A stretch of 64,000 bases of DNA from M3007 sp964484205 (GTDB lineage: Bacteria > Bacteroidota > Bacteroidia > Chitinophagales > Saprospiraceae). A model generated the notes under the pieces. The model did no database searches. It worked only from the letters and a program-made list of their open reading frames with translations, and was not told where the DNA came from. Below, piece by piece: positions 33,875-41,734 of this stretch. A program made the translations under genes and the position numbers. Positions within the stretch are counted from its first letter, which is position 1, and each line of letters starts with the position of its first letter. The stretch lies in the NCBI GenBank assembly GCA_964484205.1, contig CAZAEZ010000002.1, positions 62,001 through 126,000 on the forward strand, written 5' to 3'.

Positions 33875-34903
33875 ATGAAGAAAATCGGAATTTTACATGG
33901 CAAGGAAAGTACGTTCCCGGAAGCTTTTGTAGCGCGGGTCAACGCCAAAGGAGTTAAAGGCGTGGAGGCTGAACCAACCCTGGTCGGCGAAGTTATGCAG
34001 GGGGAACCTACACCCTATGCCGTCATGATCGACCGGATCAGTCAGGACGTGCCATTTTACCGGGCGTATCTGAAAAACGCCGCGCTGAACGGCACGGCTG
34101 TGCTCAACAACCCGTTCTGGTGGAGCGCCGACGAAAAATACTTCAACAACTGCCTGGCCACCAAAATCGGCATGCCGGTACCGCGCACGGTGCTGCTGCC
34201 GTCCAAACAAATGCCGCCGGATACCAGTGCGCAGAGTTTCCGCAACCTGAAATACCCGTTGGAGTGGGAAAATATGATCGAATACCTCGGCGGTTTTCCC
34301 CTGTTTATGAAACCCCACTCGGGTGGCGGCTGGAAGAACGTGTACAAAGTCAACAACTTTGATGAGTTTTTTGATGCGTACAATGAAACCGGTGACCTGG
34401 TGATGTTGCTGCAGGAGGCGATTGAGTTCGACGGGTATTTCCGTTGCTATTGCCTGGGTGGAAAGTATGTACGCATTATGGACTACGAACCCCGCAACCC
34501 GCACCACCTGCGCTATGTAGCCGATCACAAGGCCTCGAAAGCACTGCGCGCCGAAATGCACGACTACGTTTTGCGCATAAATGCCGCGCTGGGCTACGAT
34601 TTTAACACCGTTGAGTTTGCCATCCGCGATGGTATTCCGTATGCCATTGATTTTTGCAATCCGGCGCCCGATGCCGACGTGCATTCCGTGGGCGAAGAGA
34701 ATTTCGAATGGGTGGTTGAAAATGCCGCAAACATGGCCATCGAACGGGCATTGGCCCATAAAGATGGCGCCGATAACCTGAGCTGGGGGACCTATGTGAG
34801 TGACGCCGCGCAAGGTCGCCTGCCGGTCATTTCAGGGAAAAACCCTACCCCGGCAGAGGTAAAAAAGACCTCTGGAAAGGCCTCAAAAGTTAAAAAAGCA
34901 TAG
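33875..34903 (+). CDS. ATP-grasp domain protein, RimK-like
   Basis: The 342-residue product starts MKKIGILHGKESTFPEAFV. The central part has the ATP-grasp layout: FPLFMKPHSGGGWKNVYKV (ATP-binding lysine and glycine-rich loop), LLQEAIEFDGYFRCYCLGGK and, near the end, YDFNTVEFAIRDGIPYAIDF followed by NPAP, the Mg-binding Glu...Asn pair. The family joins a carboxylate to an amine or thiol through an acyl phosphate. I prefer the ATG at 33875 over 33806, because the longer version lacks a promoter and overlaps the -7 box. A Lys-rich tail ends the protein. The substrate is unknown. Confidence 0.85.
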   Translation: MKKIGILHGKESTFPEAFVARVNAKGVKGVEAEPTLVGEVMQGEPTPYAVMIDRISQDVPFYRAYLKNAALNGTAVLNNPFWWSADEKYFNNCLATKIGMPVPRTVLLPSKQMPPDTSAQSFRNLKYPLEWENMIEYLGGFPLFMKPHSGGGWKNVYKVNNFDEFFDAYNETGDLVMLLQEAIEFDGYFRCYCLGGKYVRIMDYEPRNPHHLRYVADHKASKALRAEMHDYVLRINAALGYDFNTVEFAIRDGIPYAIDFCNPAPDADVHSVGEENFEWVVENAANMAIERALAHKDGADNLSWGTYVSDAAQGRLPVISGKNPTPAEVKKTSGKASKVKKA

Positions 34904-34934
34904 GAACTGCTTTTTGGCACGTCGTTTGGAAATA

Positions 34935-34971
34935 TACCTGCAAGTACCAATAATCACTTGCAGGTATTTTA
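34935..34971 (+). terminator. Terminator-like hairpin after the ATP-grasp gene
   Basis: TACCTGCAAGT (34935-34945) and its complement (34956-34966) form an 11-bp stem with a 10-nt loop, followed by TTTT. The remaining bases to 35057 show no other feature. Confidence 0.6.
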
Positions 34972-35057
34972 ATCCAAGCGGCAAATCTTCCAACCTGCGC
35001 AATAAAGAAAAAGAAGCCGCCTCATACACACACCAAAACCAAAACCGATCCATTACA

Positions 35058-35729
35058 ATGAAATCAATCTTCTTAATCCCGGTCTTTTTATTCGCGCTTA
35101 TTAACCTCACCGCAGGCCAAGCTGCCGCCGTGAGCACCTCAAACGACAGCGCCGAACCTACGTTCCAGGACTTTCTGGCTCAGTTTCCGAAAGCCAGTTT
35201 GCCGTACACCTTCGATGCAGAAGTGCTCCAGAACCAACTGGAAAACCGCACTTCGGCTCCGAAAGCCACGCGCTTGGCCTGGGACTACTACCAGTTTCTG
35301 CCCACGCTTGAAGAAAGCGCCCGCTACAGCCGCATGCCGGTTTATCCGGAGCCTGTAGCCGCTTTTGAAACAGCAGAGAACTACGCCGTGCTGTACAACA
35401 CCGGCCGCGCATTCACTAAAAATTTGAAAAGCTACCATATTGCTGTTTTCGATAAAGCCGGCAACCACATTGCTACCAACTTCGTAGCCGGTGTAAACCC
35501 CGGAACCCTGACGGTTGCTACGATCGATGAAAACCTGCGCGCTGTCGTTCAGGCGTACATGATCAACTGGGCCAAGGACTATACCGAAAACGGCCCCGAA
35601 GGCAACTCCATCAACAGCATGACGTCTGCCGGTCGGCAGGTAATGTTGCTCACTTCGGGTGGTATGGTGGAGCAGGTGAACTGGGCGTACAAAACCGGCG
35701 GCATGTCTGCCTCTGCTTCTGCTAAATAA
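35058..35729 (+). CDS. Secreted protein of unknown function, first of a paralogous pair
   Basis: The 223-residue product has a signal peptide (MKSIFLIPVFLFALINLTAGQA). The mature part carries motifs shared with the next gene: FLAQFPKASLPYTF, MPVYPEPVAAFET, NLKSYHIAVFDKAGNHIATN and TVATIDENLRAVVQAYMINW. I recognise no family and no T9SS sorting domain, so a periplasmic location is most likely. The open frame begins at 34914, but the ATG at 35058 supplies the signal peptide. The strong terminator at 35754 separates it from its paralogue, so the two have their own transcripts. Confidence 0.78.
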   Translation: MKSIFLIPVFLFALINLTAGQAAAVSTSNDSAEPTFQDFLAQFPKASLPYTFDAEVLQNQLENRTSAPKATRLAWDYYQFLPTLEESARYSRMPVYPEPVAAFETAENYAVLYNTGRAFTKNLKSYHIAVFDKAGNHIATNFVAGVNPGTLTVATIDENLRAVVQAYMINWAKDYTENGPEGNSINSMTSAGRQVMLLTSGGMVEQVNWAYKTGGMSASASAK

Positions 35730-35753
35730 ACTATTCCATGCAGGTTGCCCTGC

Positions 35754-35800
35754 AAACCCCCGTCCGGCTGCGGCTTCTTCGGACGGGGGTTTTTTCTTTT
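35754..35800 (+). terminator. Strong rho-independent terminator
   Basis: AAACCCCCGTCCG (35754-35766) pairs with 35780-35792 around a 13-nt loop and runs into TTTTTTCTTTT. It ends the transcript of the first paralogue. Confidence 0.88.
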
Positions 35801-35955
35801 AGGATAGGCTTGGGGAGCGTTAAAAAAACAATGCGCGTATTGCTGTGCCCGTACAGCGCGTTTGTTTTATACAGTCTGCCGATTCCGACATTTTATTATG
35901 CGGTTTCCAGATGTGTAGCACTTTTTTTATGCCGCATCACTAAAAAAACCTTTTT

Positions 35956-36705
35956 ATGAAAAACATGATTTTGGGTATCTCCGCCTTGCTTATACTTGGC
36001 ATACTCGCTGCATTTACGGTAATTCCCGGAAAAAGTTCATTGACCGACAGGCCTGCAAACGACAAGTTCAAAAAGTTTTTGAAACAGTTCCCCAAAGCAA
36101 CTCTGCCCTATGCCATTTCGAAAGAGCAGATGCTGGATCAGCTAAAACAGGCAATGCAGCCCATTGACGACGAATTCGATGGCATTAAGGAATCTGCTCC
36201 TATTAAGGAATCTGCTCCTATTAAAATTATCGACGATCCCGACCGGTTTATTTCTTCCGATCGCCTCGAATATGTCAGCCGCGTTCCGACCTACAAGGAG
36301 CCTGTAGCGCAATTCGCTACCAGACAGTACCATGCCGTTATTTATATGGTGTCGCAGGGATTTAGCCGGCCCTTTCGGTCATACCATATTGCTGTTTTTG
36401 ATCAAGCCGGGAAACAACTGGCTACACACAGCCTGGCCAACGCAGGTCGTTCTTATCTGACCGCTTCCACCATCAATGAAAAACTCGAAGCAGTGCGCTC
36501 CATGTACCAGGTGAACTGGACAAGCGACGTAAACGAAGTCAGCCTGGAGGAGAACAGCATCACGGGCCTCACACTGGAGCGTTCTGAGTCAATTGACTTG
36601 ACGAAGCCGGCAGAGTTGGATATAATTGACTCCCGGAAACTGAAACTGAAAAAACCGGAGAAAAAGGCGGAGAAAGTGGAAACGATTGGTGCTGTTATGC
36701 GCTAA
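35956..36705 (+). CDS. Secreted protein of unknown function, second of the paralogous pair
   Basis: The 249-residue product begins MKNMILGISALLILGILAAF, a signal peptide or N-terminal anchor. It shares with the preceding gene FLKQFPKATLPYAI, VPTYKEPVAQFAT, RSYHIAVFDQAGKQLATH and TINEKLEAVRSMYQVNW. It differs by an insertion near residues 75-90 that is encoded by an exact 18-bp tandem duplication (36184-36219, giving IKESAP twice) and by a Lys-rich tail. The two genes clearly arose by duplication and have diverged a good deal. The function is unknown. Confidence 0.78.
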   Translation: MKNMILGISALLILGILAAFTVIPGKSSLTDRPANDKFKKFLKQFPKATLPYAISKEQMLDQLKQAMQPIDDEFDGIKESAPIKESAPIKIIDDPDRFISSDRLEYVSRVPTYKEPVAQFATRQYHAVIYMVSQGFSRPFRSYHIAVFDQAGKQLATHSLANAGRSYLTASTINEKLEAVRSMYQVNWTSDVNEVSLEENSITGLTLERSESIDLTKPAELDIIDSRKLKLKKPEKKAEKVETIGAVMR

Positions 36706-36726
36706 TTCCCAATACAAAATTGACCC

Positions 36727-36767
36727 AAACCGCGCAGCCGTTCATTCCGCTGCGCGGTTTGTTTTTT
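36727..36767. terminator. Rho-independent terminator between convergent genes
   Basis: AAACCGCGCAGC (36727-36738) pairs perfectly with 36749-36760 around a 10-nt loop, followed by GTTTTTT. It ends the second paralogue, and its right half lies within the last codons of the convergent DUF2306 gene. Confidence 0.9.
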
Positions 36768-37422
36768 CATAAATCCAGCCAAACCAATTCGTCCGGCGAA
36801 TGATCAACTCCACCACAGCCAGGTTGATCAACCAACTGGGCCAGGCCACCAGGCGGTAGGCGGTTTCCGGGTCAATATTCGAATACATGGCCAGGCCAAA
36901 TTGCATAAGCCGGAGCGTGATTGCCGAGAGCGTAAGGGCGTAACTGCGCAACATCCAGGCGCCGTGTTTGCGGAAATTTTTCGCACGTATTGCCCTCCAG
37001 GCAACCCAGGTGCACAACCACCACAAACCGCTCAGCAGCAGGAAAGACGTTTGCGCCACCGGACCGCCGTTGGCATACCATGCCATCAACATGCCTGCCG
37101 GGCCGCACACCAGTAAGATACTGAATGCATATGCCCTGCCTACCCAGCGGTGCAGTGCCGGCGCCCGGCGCAAAATAGTTCCGGAAAACTGGGTGATCCC
37201 GGCGGCCAATACCAGCAGTGCGGGGAAAATATGCAGGTAAAAAGCGGCCCTGTAATGAAGCAGGTGTATGATATGCTGTTTGGAAAGCAAAAAATCTATG
37301 TCAAGCCGTCCGGACCGGTAGGGCCAAATGATGTTGAACATTACCCAGGTAAAAAATGCAATACTGCTTAGGAATAAAAAAGTGGCGAGCAGGCGCCCGG
37401 TTGCGAGGGTTTTGATGGGCAT
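36742..37422 (-). CDS. DUF2306 family membrane protein
   Basis: The 226-residue product has about six or seven hydrophobic helices. RAPALHRWVGRAYAFSIL and FRKHGAWMLRSYALTLSAIT are the conserved stretches of the DUF2306 family; their His and Arg residues are typical. It sits in the inner membrane and its role is unknown. The last codons overlap the terminator hairpin of the convergent gene. Confidence 0.85.
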   Translation of the reverse strand: MPIKTLATGRLLATFLFLSSIAFFTWVMFNIIWPYRSGRLDIDFLLSKQHIIHLLHYRAAFYLHIFPALLVLAAGITQFSGTILRRAPALHRWVGRAYAFSILLVCGPAGMLMAWYANGGPVAQTSFLLLSGLWWLCTWVAWRAIRAKNFRKHGAWMLRSYALTLSAITLRLMQFGLAMYSNIDPETAYRLVAWPSWLINLAVVELIIRRTNWFGWIYEKTNRAAE

Positions 37423-37507
37423 ACCGGAATTGTTTTTAGAGAAAAACGCAGCACAAGACCGGGAAAGTGCCGGACCCGGGGAAATTCAACGTTTGCAGCG
37501 AAGGTAA

Positions 37508-38275
37508 TCAGAACGGCAAGTCGCCAAATTCATCCTCTTCGCTGTGCCAGTCAAAATCTTCATAATCTTCGGGGGAAGGCTGGTCTTCGGCGGCCTCATC
37601 CAGGTCCTGGTTGCGGTGCTGGTCATAGAAAAACAGCCAGGTCAGGTTGTCCTCGTCGTGCATCAGTTCGTTCCAGTGGTCCGGCTGTTCATCAATTTCC
37701 CAGGGAGAAAGGTCCGGTTTGTCGGCATCGAGCCATTTGCGGAGTTCTTCCACAGGCGAGCTGGTTCGGGGAGCGATGTCCTGAAATTCGAGGCCATCCT
37801 CCCAGGTATCCATATCGTGCTGTACGCAGGCATCCAGTTCATCGCACCAGCATTGGCCGCTGTCGCCGAAGGGACAGGTTTTTTCTCCGCGGCGGCTGCA
37901 AAAGTTGATGGCGGCGCCGGATTCGTAATTATACGGAATGGAATCCTGTTCCAGAATTTCCACCATGACCGTATAGCGCCGGCGGGCGGTAAGGCGCGGC
38001 GGGCAATCCCAGCTGACCGTCCAGGCCCGCCACAGGTTTTCGATGGCTGTGAGCAATGCGGTAAGTTGTTCCTTGGTGAGGCGTTCGGAGGGTGGGAAAA
38101 TGCCGGTAGGCAAACCGAACAATTCGTTCAGGTGGACGTAGCGCAACTGATACGCAGGGGCATCCCGTTCATCGTCGTTGTCGAAGGGATGGCGGAAACG
38201 GTAAGTGCTGGATGCAGGTGCATTGCGGGTAGCCGTTTCGAGGTCTGTTAAAAGTTGGGTTACGTAACGTTGCAT
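37508..38275 (-). CDS. Acidic protein with Cys cluster, unknown function
   Basis: The 255-residue product has no signal peptide and is probably cytoplasmic. A cluster of cysteines in NFCSRRGEKTCPFGDSGQCW and CDELDACVQHDMDTW (about residues 125-160) could bind zinc or an iron-sulfur centre. The C-terminal 60 residues are very acidic (EDQPSPEDYEDFDWHSEEDE). I start at the ATG at 38275, because the upstream start in the open frame is TTG. I do not recognise a family and none of the neighbours suggests a pathway. Confidence 0.7.
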   Translation of the reverse strand: MQRYVTQLLTDLETATRNAPASSTYRFRHPFDNDDERDAPAYQLRYVHLNELFGLPTGIFPPSERLTKEQLTALLTAIENLWRAWTVSWDCPPRLTARRRYTVMVEILEQDSIPYNYESGAAINFCSRRGEKTCPFGDSGQCWCDELDACVQHDMDTWEDGLEFQDIAPRTSSPVEELRKWLDADKPDLSPWEIDEQPDHWNELMHDEDNLTWLFFYDQHRNQDLDEAAEDQPSPEDYEDFDWHSEEDEFGDLPF

Positions 38276-38382
38276 GTTCCGCTTCAAAGTTGTGCATTCA
38301 CCCCGAATTTTCGAAATATTTAAAGGAAAAAGAATCGAGGATTTTCCGCGTCATCGGAAAGTGTCCGCTTATTTTTGTCCAT

Positions 38383-39411
38383 ATGGACCATTCTACCCGC
38401 CAATCCCGGCTTATTCCGGCCTTGTTTTTATTGCTTCAGGCTTGTGTGTCGGTGCATCCGACGCATGTATTTGACCCGGGGAAAGCTCCTCCGGCACCCG
38501 ATTATTCCCGTATGGACAATTGGGCGGCGCACCCCGACAAGGCCGACCCTGCCGACCGCACGCCTTGCCCGGAGGTGTTTAACAGCCAGGACCAGGCTGA
38601 AATCGATGTGTTTTTTTTACACCCGACAACCTATACCGGCGCCCGGAAGGGAGAGCGCGACTGGAATGCCGCAATTGATAACATTGGGGTAAATCAAAAA
38701 ACCGACAGCACGACCATCCTGTACCAGGCCAGCATTTTCAATGGCGCCGGGCGGGTATTTGCGCCCCGGTACCGGCAGGCACACCTCCATGCGTTTTTTA
38801 CCAAAGACAAAAAATCGGCGGCGCAGGCTTTGGACTCGGCTTACGCAGATGTCCGTGCGGCGTTTGAATACTATTTGGCACATTGGAACCAGGGCCGGCC
38901 GTTTATCCTGGCCGGACACAGCCAGGGCGCCCGGCAGGGTATGTATTTGATACGCGACCGAATAGAAGGCAGCCCGCTGGAAAAACAACTGGTAGCGGCC
39001 TATCTTGTCGGTTGGCCGGTGAAACAGGATTTTTTTCAAAAAATAAAACCCTGCGAAACGCCGGAACAAACCGGGTGTTTTTGCAGCTGGCGTACGTATG
39101 AGCGCAAGTTTGCTTTGAAAAAGGCCTACGAAACCGATGTGGTTTGCACCAACCCCTTGGCCTGGAATACCCGGGAGGGCGTTTACGCAGACAAATCGCT
39201 AAACCGGGGGGCTGTGTTGCGCACGTTTTGTGTGACCTACCCGGCGTTGTGCGACGCCGAAGTGTACAACGGCGTGTTGATGTGTTCGAAGCCCAAGTTT
39301 CCCGGCAGTATTTTCTTTATTCGGAAAAATTATCATGTAGGCGATTTGAATTTGTATTACTTTAATGTGCGCGAAAATGCGGCGTTGCGGGCTGAAGCCT
39401 TTTTGCGTTGA
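38383..39411 (+). CDS. DUF3089 alpha/beta-hydrolase lipoprotein
   Basis: The 342-residue product starts MDHSTRQSRLIPALFLLLQAC, with Cys21 at the lipobox. The DUF3089 pattern is clear: IDVFFLHPTTYTG, YQASIFNGAGRVFAPRYRQA, and the nucleophile motif LAGHSQGARQG (Ser180). Members are predicted esterases or lipases. A -7 box TATTTTTG (38370-38377) ends only 5 bp before the start codon, so the mRNA may be leaderless or the gene may use another promoter. The longer open frame from 38290 would lack the lipoprotein signal at its start. Confidence 0.87.
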   Translation: MDHSTRQSRLIPALFLLLQACVSVHPTHVFDPGKAPPAPDYSRMDNWAAHPDKADPADRTPCPEVFNSQDQAEIDVFFLHPTTYTGARKGERDWNAAIDNIGVNQKTDSTTILYQASIFNGAGRVFAPRYRQAHLHAFFTKDKKSAAQALDSAYADVRAAFEYYLAHWNQGRPFILAGHSQGARQGMYLIRDRIEGSPLEKQLVAAYLVGWPVKQDFFQKIKPCETPEQTGCFCSWRTYERKFALKKAYETDVVCTNPLAWNTREGVYADKSLNRGAVLRTFCVTYPALCDAEVYNGVLMCSKPKFPGSIFFIRKNYHVGDLNLYYFNVRENAALRAEAFLR

Positions 39412-39567
39412 TTCGTAGTTCTTGTTATTGAAAATTTAAAATACAGACAGAATGCGCCGGTTCCTGCGTTTATGCCCGTGACAACAGAACCACAGATGCG
39501 TATTAAAACAGAACTGAAATAGCGCCTTTTCCGGGCCTGTTTTTGCCAACATTAAAATCGAATAATT

Positions 39568-40395
39568 ATGAAAAAGACAATCCTGTTTAGCTTCCTGGCC
39601 TTTTTGTTTCTGCTTGCTTGTAATAAAACGGCGTTTACCGGCCGTAAGCAGCTGAATTTATTCCCTGCCAGCGAGATAAATCAAATGAGTTTTGCCGAGT
39701 ACAAATCCTTTTTGTCGGAGAACAAGCCCGTGACTACCGGCAAAGATGTGGATATGGTGCGGCGTCTGGGCAACGACCTGAAGGCAGCCGTGGAGGTGTA
39801 TTACAAGTCGAAAGGCCTGCAAAATGAACTCCGGAATTTTGCCTGGGAGTTCAACGTGATTGATGAACCGAACACCGTAAATGCATTTTGCATGCCGGGT
39901 GGCAAGGTGGTGGTGTATACCGGCATTATCAAGGTTGCCCAAACGGAAGATGCGCTGGCGGTGGTGATGGGCCACGAGATTGCGCACGCCCTGGCCAACC
40001 ACGGCAATGAGCGCATGAGTCAGGGCGTGGTGGCTCAGTTGGGGATGACATCGTTGCAGGTTGCTTTGGCACAAAAGCCGGCACAAACCCGGGATATGCT
40101 CTTGGCGGCTGCGGGCGTTGGCGCCCAGGTGGGTGTCTTGTTGCCATTCAGCCGCAAGCACGAATCGGAAGCCGACGAGATTGGCCTGTACCTGATGGCC
40201 ATGGCGGGCTATGACCCGAATGCTGCGGCGCCATTCTGGGAGCGTATGAATAAGTCGGGTGGCGCGCGTCCGCCGGAGTTTTTGAGTACGCACCCCGATC
40301 CGTCGCGGCGTAGCGAGCGTTTGCGGCAGTTGGTTCCCAAAGCGCGGGCTTATGCGATCAAGTATCCGGTGCCGGGAAGCTCTCGAAATAAGTAG
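39568..40395 (+). CDS. M48-family metalloprotease lipoprotein
   Basis: The 275-residue product has a lipoprotein signal (FLAFLFLLACNK, Cys18) and the zinc site HEIAH (136-140) with the third-ligand region ESEADEIGL (199-207). The hydrophobic stretch between these parts and the short form without TPRs match the LoiP/YcaL group of periplasmic M48 proteases that degrade misfolded outer-membrane proteins. Its stop codon lies inside the left arm of the long hairpin at 40390-40458. I see nothing else in the 156-bp spacer upstream. Confidence 0.93.
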   Translation: MKKTILFSFLAFLFLLACNKTAFTGRKQLNLFPASEINQMSFAEYKSFLSENKPVTTGKDVDMVRRLGNDLKAAVEVYYKSKGLQNELRNFAWEFNVIDEPNTVNAFCMPGGKVVVYTGIIKVAQTEDALAVVMGHEIAHALANHGNERMSQGVVAQLGMTSLQVALAQKPAQTRDMLLAAAGVGAQVGVLLPFSRKHESEADEIGLYLMAMAGYDPNAAAPFWERMNKSGGARPPEFLSTHPDPSRRSERLRQLVPKARAYAIKYPVPGSSRNK

Positions 40396-40458
40396 TGATG
40401 AGTGATGAGTGGGTTCACCGTCCGGGATGGTGAACCCACTCATCACTCATCGCTACTT
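40390..40458. repeat. Hairpin with 30-bp arms between convergent genes
   Basis: The left arm (40390-40419) and right arm (40429-40458) pair at 29 of 30 positions around a 9-nt loop. The arms contain the stop codon region of the M48 gene, two GTGATGA heptamers and the core GGGTTCACC...GGTGAACCC. It shares the heptamer ACTCATC with the glyA leader and the core with the element at 6999. A bidirectional terminator role fits the position. Confidence 0.9.
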
Positions 40459-40912
40459 ATTCCAGTTCTGCGTCCAGCGAATCGCTGGGAAAAAGCAGTT
40501 CTGCTTCACCGGGGCGCAGCGTATCGACGGGGATCACCATGAACCCTTCGACCCGGTGGACGAGCCAACGGCCTTTGATTTTGTAGAGGATGAGCGTGTC
40601 GGGGATGCGCTCACCGAGTTCGCCTTCGATCAGGTAGTGGCAAATGGCGGAGTCGCCCTGAATGTTGCATTGCAGGTCATAGAGTGCGGTTTCGTACACG
40701 TCGGCGGAGTCCTCTTTCGTGGTGAGTGCGTCGAGGAAGTCGACATACGACCGGGCAAGTTCGGTGCTGTACAGCCGGGCGGAATCGAACTGGTTGTGGT
40801 CGATATAATTTTGCCACAGCCGAACGATAGTGGCAGGTTCGGGCGCCGGATCGGGGCGGCAAGACCACAAGGCGAGGAGAAAAAAGGCGCAGCCAGGCGC
40901 GAAAAAACGCAT
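40457..40912 (-). CDS. Small lipoprotein, NTF2/DUF4878-like
   Basis: The 151-residue product begins MRFFAPGCAFFLLALWSCRP, with the lipobox Cys at position 18. The remainder has the size and pattern of DUF4878-type NTF2-like lipoproteins: an early helix (IVRLWQNYIDHNQFDSARLY) and later strands (YLIEGELGERIPDTLILYKI, KGRWLVHRVEG). The open frame to 41119 is not coding, as it passes through the antisense of the tRNA. The family assignment is tentative. Confidence 0.78.
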   Translation of the reverse strand: MRFFAPGCAFFLLALWSCRPDPAPEPATIVRLWQNYIDHNQFDSARLYSTELARSYVDFLDALTTKEDSADVYETALYDLQCNIQGDSAICHYLIEGELGERIPDTLILYKIKGRWLVHRVEGFMVIPVDTLRPGEAELLFPSDSLDAELE

Positions 40913-40980
40913 AGTATGGCATTCTGTTTTGACGCTCAAAAGTACTTTAAAATCGGGGAAAATATTTTTTTGAAAAAGGC

Positions 40981-41012
40981 TTGGGCTTTTGCGGCGTGGG
41001 GGTGTATCTTTG
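40981..41012 (+). promoter_or_regulatory. Promoter of tRNA-Val
   Basis: TTG (40981-40983), a 21-bp spacer and TATCTTTG (41005-41012) match the Bacteroidota -33/-7 consensus. The tRNA starts 20 bp downstream. Confidence 0.7.
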
Positions 41013-41032
41013 CCGCCGCTTAACGCGAAAGG

Positions 41033-41107
41033 GGGCGCATAGCTCAGCTGGTTTAGAGCACCTGCCTTACAAGCAGGGGGTCGTAGGTTCGAATCCTTCT
41101 GCGCCCA
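41033..41107 (+). tRNA. tRNA-Val (anticodon TAC)
   Basis: The 75-nt gene folds as a normal tRNA. The acceptor stem GGGCGCA/TGCGCCC is perfect, the D arm contains AGCTCAGCTGGTTTAGAGC, the anticodon stem CCTGC/GCAGG encloses CTTACAA (anticodon TAC, Val) and the T arm has GTTCGAATC. The discriminator base is A and CCA is not encoded, which is usual in this phylum. Confidence 0.97.
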
Positions 41108-41117
41108 CTTGATTATC

Positions 41118-41150
41118 AAGGAGTTACACTGTTTAGTGTGACTCCTTTTT
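41118..41150 (+). terminator. Terminator of tRNA-Val
   Basis: AAGGAGTTACAC pairs with GTGTGACTCCTT with one mismatch, and a T-run follows at 41146-41150. Confidence 0.85.
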
Positions 41151-41202
41151 GTTTTGGTTTACATGGCGGTTTACATGAGCGTCAAAACAAAACGATTCCG
41201 GT

Positions 41203-41574
41203 TTATTCCGGTGGCAGCGCCCGTTTCTCCAACAGGTGTTCAATTATTTTTAGCAGTTGCGTTTTCTCCTTTCGCACTGCCTCCAAGCGCTCTAAAAGCG
41301 CAGCATTTTCTTTTTGCAGGGAATGGAGCCCATCCACAACATGATTCGAAGGTTTTTCGAATTGCGCGGTATCCGGATTAAATTGATGTAGTTCATCAAA
41401 ACTAATTCCAAATACCCGTGCTAATAGGGCTGCCTTCTGAACAGATAAGGCTGCTCTCCCCGCCTCTAGCCTTTGGTAGGTTTTGACGGATATTCCAAGT
41501 TCAAGGGCAACATATTCTTGGGAATAATTTCGCAGTTCACGTAAGCGGCGGATTTTGAAGGCCAGGTTTTCCAT
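41203..41574 (-). CDS. XRE-family HTH regulator with coiled-coil tail
   Basis: The 123-residue product has an N-terminal helix-turn-helix of the Cro/XRE type (LRELRNYSQEYVALELGISV, KTYQRLEAGRAALS; about residues 8-62) and a C-terminal coiled coil (LQKENAALLERLEAVRKEKTQ) that may mediate dimerisation. It is divergent from the T9SS protein gene at 41735 and could regulate it or the following accessory genes. The signal it senses is unknown. It marks the beginning of the accessory region after tRNA-Val. Confidence 0.88.
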   Translation of the reverse strand: MENLAFKIRRLRELRNYSQEYVALELGISVKTYQRLEAGRAALSVQKAALLARVFGISFDELHQFNPDTAQFEKPSNHVVDGLHSLQKENAALLERLEAVRKEKTQLLKIIEHLLEKRALPPE

Positions 41575-41734
41575 AGGCTGGCTGGTAAATGGAGAATAAA
41601 ATGAAGCAATGGAAAAGGATTAAAATGTCTTCCAAAGAGACAGAATTGTCGGAACATGCGCAAATGCTGGGGTGGATATTAACAATTTACAAACCGCAAC
41701 TTTGTCCAGAACCGACCAATCTACACTAATCTCC

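Noticed and set aside
41033..41107. tRNA-Val as the attachment site of the accessory region
   Set aside because: I did not find a second copy of the tRNA 3' end (TTCGAATCCTTCTGCGCCCA) up to 64 kb, and no integrase is present, so an island boundary here is unproven.
40913..41119. Minus-strand upstream extension of the lipoprotein gene (MIIKWAQKDSNLRPPACKAG...)
   Set aside because: This is the translation of the antisense of tRNA-Val, a common annotation artefact. The lipoprotein signal at 40912 gives the right start.
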